Source of the DNA: a virus
Virus record (IMG/VR): IMGVR_UViG_3300005747_000169
Span: 1-27,080 of that record
Strand: one strand, 5' to 3'
Length of the DNA stretch: 27,080 nt
In this document: positions 23,401-27,080 of the stretch, piece after piece
Numbering within the stretch: the first letter of the stretch is position 1
Layout of the letters: each line of letters starts with the position of its first letter
Made by a program: the position numbers and the translations under genes
Notes under the pieces: generated by a model
Told to the model about the DNA's origin: nothing
Database searches by the model: none
Seen by the model: only the letters and a program-made list of their open reading frames with translations

Positions 23401-24423
23401 ATGACACAATTATTTAAAAAGGCCGCAGTGTTTACGGACATTCACTTTGGTCTAAAATCAAACAGCAAAATTCATAACGATGACTGCGAAAGGTTTGTAG
23501 ATTGGTATATTGAACAAGCCAAAGCAAACGGCTGTGATGTAGGAATCTTTACAGGAGATTGGCATCACAACAGAAGTGCGTTAAACTTAACCACTATGGA
23601 TGCTAGTTTGCGATCACTAGAAAAATTAGGTAAAGCATTTGATAAGTTTTACTTTTTTCCAGGCAATCACGATTTATATTATAAAGACAAAAGAGATATT
23701 CACAGTGTAGTATTTGGTAAACACGTACCAGGTGTTACTGTGATTACAGAACCACAAGTAATTGACGATGTTGCTTTGGTTCCTTGGTTAGTAGGAGAGG
23801 AATGGAAACAAGTTTCAAAAATGAAGTGTCGATATATGTTTGGACACTTTGAACTTCCTAACTTTAAAATGAATGCAATGGTTGAAATGCCCGACACAGG
23901 CGAAATCAAAGCAGACGACTTTGCTAATCAAGAAATGGTGTTCACGGGCCACTTCCACAAACGTCAACAACGTAAAAACATCTATTACATTGGTAATGCC
24001 TTTCCACACAATTACGCCGATGCATGGGATGACGAACGTGGTATGATGACGTTAGAATGGGGAGGTGAGCCCGAGTTCATCGACTGGAAAGATTGTCCAA
24101 AATATAGAACTATTCCGTTGAGCAGATTATTAGACAAAACAGAAGAAATACTTTCTCCTAATAATTTGTATCTACGTGTAACACTTGATATTGATATTAG
24201 TTACGAAGAAGCAAACTTTATTAAAGAAAACTTTTCTGCACAATATGATGTAAGAGAAATAAGTTTGTTGCCAGATGCTAATGTAGACGACGAAATGAAT
24301 AAAATGGAACCAGGTGAGATTGATTTTGAATCAGTGGACCAAATTGTAACCGATCAAATAACAAAATTAGATACAGAAACATACAAACCAAACTTGTTGT
24401 TAGATATCTACAGAGGATTGTAA
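23401..24423 (+). CDS. gp47: Recombination nuclease subunit gp47 (SbcD/Mre11-type)
   Basis: This is a calcineurin-type metallophosphoesterase with every motif in place: DIHFG (D13, H15), GDWHH (G52, D53, H55), GNHD (88-91), GHFE (H149) and GHFHK (H184, H186). These bind two metal ions for nuclease activity. With gp46 it resects DNA ends for recombination-dependent replication and takes part in host DNA breakdown (T4 knowledge). The length of 340 aa equals the usual gp47 size. The C-terminal 100 residues are acidic and probably bind gp46. The stop overlaps the gp46 start (TAATG). It has its own sigma70 promoter and a strong ribosome-binding site. Confidence 0.95.
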   Translation: MTQLFKKAAVFTDIHFGLKSNSKIHNDDCERFVDWYIEQAKANGCDVGIFTGDWHHNRSALNLTTMDASLRSLEKLGKAFDKFYFFPGNHDLYYKDKRDIHSVVFGKHVPGVTVITEPQVIDDVALVPWLVGEEWKQVSKMKCRYMFGHFELPNFKMNAMVEMPDTGEIKADDFANQEMVFTGHFHKRQQRKNIYYIGNAFPHNYADAWDDERGMMTLEWGGEPEFIDWKDCPKYRTIPLSRLLDKTEEILSPNNLYLRVTLDIDISYEEANFIKENFSAQYDVREISLLPDANVDDEMNKMEPGEIDFESVDQIVTDQITKLDTETYKPNLLLDIYRGL

Positions 24424-26204
24424 TGTTTAAAATTAAAACTTTAACAGTAAAAAACTTTATGAGTGTGGGCAACCAAACTCAAGCAGTTGACTTTGATAAA
24501 AATTTACTTACTCTTGTGCTAGGTGAAAACTTGGATCTAGGAGGAGATGATGCAGGTTCACGTAATGGTACAGGTAAAACTACTATTATTAATGCGTTAA
24601 GTTATGCATTATACGGCGAAGCACTTACAAAAATACGTAGAGAAAACTTAATTAACAAAACTAACGGCAAAGGCATGTTAGTTACAGTTGAGTTTGAAAC
24701 TAACGGACAAAACTATAGAATTGAAAGAGGACGTAAGCCTAACATTCTTAAATTTTACCAAGAGAATGTTGACGTTACCGCAGATGACATTGACGAATCG
24801 CAGGGCGATAGTCGTAAAACACAAGAAGATATTGCAAAGTTATTGAACATGAGTCATACAATGTTCAAACATTTAGTGGCGCTTAACACTTATACAGAGC
24901 CTTTCCTTTCACTCAAAGCCAATGATCAAAGAGAAATTATTGAGCAGTTGTTAGGCATCACTATCTTATCTGAAAAAGCAGAACGTCTTAAAGAAGAACA
25001 AAAAAGAATACGTGATGCTATTAGTGAAGAAGATGCAACAATTAAAGGTATCGAAACAGCAAACCAAAAAGTTCAAGAGTCAATTGATAACTTAGAAATT
25101 AAATCTAAAGCATGGGACGCAAACCAAGCAGAAGAAATTGCTAGAACAACGAAAGCAATTAGTCAATTAATTACTGTTGATATTGAAGCAGAGATTCAAT
25201 CACACAAAGATAAGAAAGAATGGTTAGTACAAGATACAGAACAAGCAAATCTTAACAAAGAAAAAGCAAGTTTAGAAAGCAGTATGTTACGTGCTGAACG
25301 CACACATTCTAAATATGAAACAGAACTAAAAGATATTGCTAATAAAAAATGTTTTACATGTGGTCAAGAACTACACGACGAAGCACATGAAAAAATTCTT
25401 GCTGAAAAACAAAATGATGTAACTGAAAGTCAAACATACATCGACGGTATTACATTACAATTAACCGAAGTGCAAGAAAAGTTAGATGTTATAGGAGATA
25501 TTAACGGATGTCCTAAAACATTTTATGACAGTAGTGAAGAAGCATATAATCATAAAAATAATCTAGCAAGTTTAGAAGAACGTAAAGTAGAAAAAGATGC
25601 AGAAATAAATCCATACACAGAACAAATGGACGAGTTACGTGACCAAGCACTGCAAGAAATTAATTGGGATAATATAAATGCTCTAACAGAAATGAAAGAG
25701 CATATGGATTTCTTGTACAAACTACTTACAAGTAAAGATTCATTTATTCGTAAACGTATTATTGATCAGAACCTAGCGTTCCTAAACAAACGTTTACAAT
25801 TATATTTAGATAAGACAGGATTACCACATCAAGTTGTATTTCAGAACGATTTAACAGTCGAAATTACAGAACTTGGGCGTGACTTAGACTTTGATAACCT
25901 CAGTAGAGGAGAACGAAATAGACTCATATTATCTATGAGTTGGGCATTTAGAGATGTTTGGGAAAGTTTATATCAAAGTATTAATCTACTGTTTATTGAC
26001 GAACTTGTTGACAACGGACTTGATGCCGCTGGTGTTGAAAGTGCATTGAGTGTACTTAAAAAGATGAGTAGAGAACGCAATAAAAACATTTATTTGATTT
26101 CGCACAAAGATGAACTATCTTCACGTGTGAATAACATATTGAAGGTAATTAAGGATAACGGGTTCACTTCTTATAGTAATGATACGGAGATTGTGAATGC
26201 CTAA
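24423..26204 (+). CDS. gp46: Recombination ATPase subunit gp46 (SbcC/Rad50-type)
   Basis: SMC-like ATPase partner of gp47. The Walker A region is SRNGTGKTT (46-54), after an acidic Gly-rich loop (GENLDLGGDDAG, 34-45) longer than the T4 form GRNGGGKST. Two coiled-coil arms surround a zinc-hook CFTC (C310, C313). The signature motif is LSRGE (493-497), Walker B is LLFIDE (D526, E527), and the H-loop is ISHKDE with H561. The length of 593 aa is near T4 gp46 (560 aa). It drives opening and processing of DNA ends by gp47. It overlaps gp47 by one base and the next gene by eight bases, so the three are translated as one unit. Confidence 0.95.
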   Translation: MFKIKTLTVKNFMSVGNQTQAVDFDKNLLTLVLGENLDLGGDDAGSRNGTGKTTIINALSYALYGEALTKIRRENLINKTNGKGMLVTVEFETNGQNYRIERGRKPNILKFYQENVDVTADDIDESQGDSRKTQEDIAKLLNMSHTMFKHLVALNTYTEPFLSLKANDQREIIEQLLGITILSEKAERLKEEQKRIRDAISEEDATIKGIETANQKVQESIDNLEIKSKAWDANQAEEIARTTKAISQLITVDIEAEIQSHKDKKEWLVQDTEQANLNKEKASLESSMLRAERTHSKYETELKDIANKKCFTCGQELHDEAHEKILAEKQNDVTESQTYIDGITLQLTEVQEKLDVIGDINGCPKTFYDSSEEAYNHKNNLASLEERKVEKDAEINPYTEQMDELRDQALQEINWDNINALTEMKEHMDFLYKLLTSKDSFIRKRIIDQNLAFLNKRLQLYLDKTGLPHQVVFQNDLTVEITELGRDLDFDNLSRGERNRLILSMSWAFRDVWESLYQSINLLFIDELVDNGLDAAGVESALSVLKKMSRERNKNIYLISHKDELSSRVNNILKVIKDNGFTSYSNDTEIVNA

Positions 26205-26433
26205 AACTACCCATGAGTTGCTTGTTCAAGCAATGATGGACTACTATAACACGCAAGAAAGATTTGAAGCAAAAGGCTTCGATGAAACCGGTCGAAAGGC
26301 ACGATCTATTCTTAGTGATATTAGAAAACTAGCGACAGAAAGACGCAACGAAATACAGGCAAAACGTAAGGCACTTAAAGTTATAAAGAAGGCAAACAAG
26401 CAGGAAAGCCAGAATCAAGATCCAGAATTATAG
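26197..26433 (+). CDS. Small helical basic protein downstream of gp46
   Basis: 78 aa, not assigned a function. It reads as two or three helices: THELLVQAMMDYYNTQERFE, then a linker, then ARSILSDIRKLATERRNEIQ, with a Lys-rich end (AKRKALKVIKKANK). No cysteines or signal peptide. Similar small proteins occur in this spot in marine T4-like phages, as far as I can recall. The eight-base overlap with gp46 argues for co-translation, and the basic charge suggests nucleic-acid contact or a partner role with gp46/47; both are inference. Confidence 0.8.
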   Translation: MPKTTHELLVQAMMDYYNTQERFEAKGFDETGRKARSILSDIRKLATERRNEIQAKRKALKVIKKANKQESQNQDPEL

Positions 26434-26451
26434 GCACAGGTAAGTATCTGC

Positions 26452-26898
26452 ATGGAGTGGACTTATCAGGGCAAAAAAATAGAAGATCTTCCACAAGACT
26501 GTGAAGGTTTTGTATACCTGATTACGAACACTACTAATGATCGCAAGTATGTAGGCAAAAAACTAGCAAAATTTAAAAAAACACGCCCACCACTTAAAGG
26601 CAAAAAAAATAAACGTAGAAGCAAAGTAGAATCAGACTGGAGAGACTATTGGGGATCTTCAGATCATTTGAATGCTGACGTACAAGAACTAGGCCCTAAC
26701 AATTTCACAAGAGAAATACTTTATTTTTGCAATAGCAGAGGCTTAATGAGTTACCTAGAGGCTCGAGAACAATTTGAAAGACGTGTGTTAGAAACAGACG
26801 AATACTATAACGGAATTATTAATGTTAGAGTAGGCAGTTCAAAAATTCTTAAAGAAGCACTAGGCAACATAGGCAATACAAACAGCACACAAGGTTAG
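26452..26898 (+). CDS. GIY-YIG-type (Seg-like) endonuclease
   Basis: 148 aa. The GIY-YIG core is visible: GFVYLI (19-24) for GIY and KYVGK (32-36) for YIG. These are followed by a Lys/Arg-rich stretch (KFKKTRPPLKGKKNKRRSK), SDWRDYWGSS (61-70), FTREILYFC (85-93) and YLEAREQFE (101-109), which supplies the likely catalytic Glu (E103 or E106). Homologues in marine T4-like phages are often called Seg-like homing endonucleases. There is no separate DNA-binding domain beyond the basic stretch, so it could be a stand-alone nuclease with a repair or degradation role. It starts 18 nt after the previous gene with CAGGTAAG as ribosome-binding site. Confidence 0.7.
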   Translation: MEWTYQGKKIEDLPQDCEGFVYLITNTTNDRKYVGKKLAKFKKTRPPLKGKKNKRRSKVESDWRDYWGSSDHLNADVQELGPNNFTREILYFCNSRGLMSYLEAREQFERRVLETDEYYNGIINVRVGSSKILKEALGNIGNTNSTQG

Positions 26899-27021
26899 CA
26901 GGCCAGATTATAATACTGCTGAGTAAAAGGTCCCGTGATAAGGACACTCGTATACGTTGATCGACCACCACTGTGAGGTAAGCCATCAAACCAATTGGGC
27001 TCACTGGTTAACGGAGATTGA
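26899..27021 (+). other. Non-coding gap, GC-richer than its surroundings
   Basis: No reading frame of note. Bases 26921-27020 are about 48 % G+C, well above the AT-rich genes around them. It holds two perfect 8-bp palindromes, CGTATACG (26949-26956) and CCAATTGG (26991-26998), and a possible stem GTGAG (26973-26977) with CTCAC (27000-27004) that encloses the second palindrome. TATAAT occurs at 26909-26914 but has no -35 partner. A structured leader or small RNA is possible. No tRNA was found. Confidence 0.4.
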
Positions 27022-27080
27022 ATGCTGTCAATCGAAAAACACAACACAGTTCATAAAAACTCTTTAGCAATAGGAACGAA
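27022..27080 (+). CDS. Start of a further gene (truncated by window edge)
   Basis: An ATG at 27022 follows GGAG (27013-27016) with five bases between, and the frame stays open to the window end. The 19 codons read MLSIEKHNTVHKNSLAIGT. Too short to assign a function. Confidence 0.5.
   Translation, partial: MLSIEKHNTVHKNSLAIGT

Noticed and set aside
26909-26914. TATAAT as promoter for the gene at the right edge
   Set aside because: Seventeen bases upstream there is only CACACA, and there is no extended -10 (TG) either, so support is too weak.
26895-26922. AGCAG/CTGCT inverted repeat as terminator after the endonuclease gene
   Set aside because: Only five pairs with a 13-base loop and no following U-tract.
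1-27080. CRISPR array, tRNA genes, insertion sequences, integrase or attachment sites
   Set aside because: No regularly spaced direct repeats, no cloverleaf-like segment with a T-loop, and no transposase or recombinase reading frame were seen.

Overview
This is a stretch of a T4-like contractile-tailed phage (Caudoviricetes, myovirus morphology). It is AT-rich, with compact, overlapping genes. The proteins read like the marine T4-like phages (cyanophage/pelagiphage type) rather than coliphage T4: an enlarged late sigma factor gp55, a large gp6, a giant virion protein directly after gp6, and a Seg-like GIY-YIG endonuclease next to the recombination genes. The host cannot be fixed from the sequence; a marine alphaproteobacterium or cyanobacterium is plausible.

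Minus strand, 22403 down to 1: one tightly packed structural operon encoding the tail-tip and baseplate. In transcription order it holds a tube-initiator/cap-like protein, a small LysM-like gp53, a 1002-aa putative baseplate hub, a 231-aa unknown protein, a gp5/VgrG-like spike, gp25, gp6, and a giant protein of at least 3893 residues that runs off the left edge. Most junctions are overlaps (TAATG, ATGA) or gaps of 1-2 nt; the only real gaps (17 and 39 nt) precede gp25 and gp6. The order closely matches the baseplate cassette of contractile injection systems.

The giant protein is the most interesting object. Reading its single frame shows a cupredoxin-like domain near the N-terminus with a complete His-Cys-His-Met blue-copper ligand set, a central seven-repeat FG-GAP (integrin-alpha type) beta-propeller, and a YHYH domain near the C-terminus flanked by GxGY repeats. 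It looks like a modular host-contact or baseplate-fibre protein with possible metal sites.

Plus strand, 22488 to 27080: a divergent regulatory and replication/recombination block. It has gp55 (late sigma factor), then a consensus sigma70 promoter, gp47 and gp46 (Mre11/Rad50-type nuclease and ATPase), a 78-aa basic protein, a GIY-YIG endonuclease, a GC-richer gap of about 120 nt, and the first codons of another gene. The 84-bp divergent spacer at 22404-22487 carries a late-promoter-like AATAAATA facing the structural operon and a TATAAT box facing gp55. gp55 and gp46/47 would make late transcription competent through recombination-dependent replication; the late sigma factor would then switch on the structural operon beside it.
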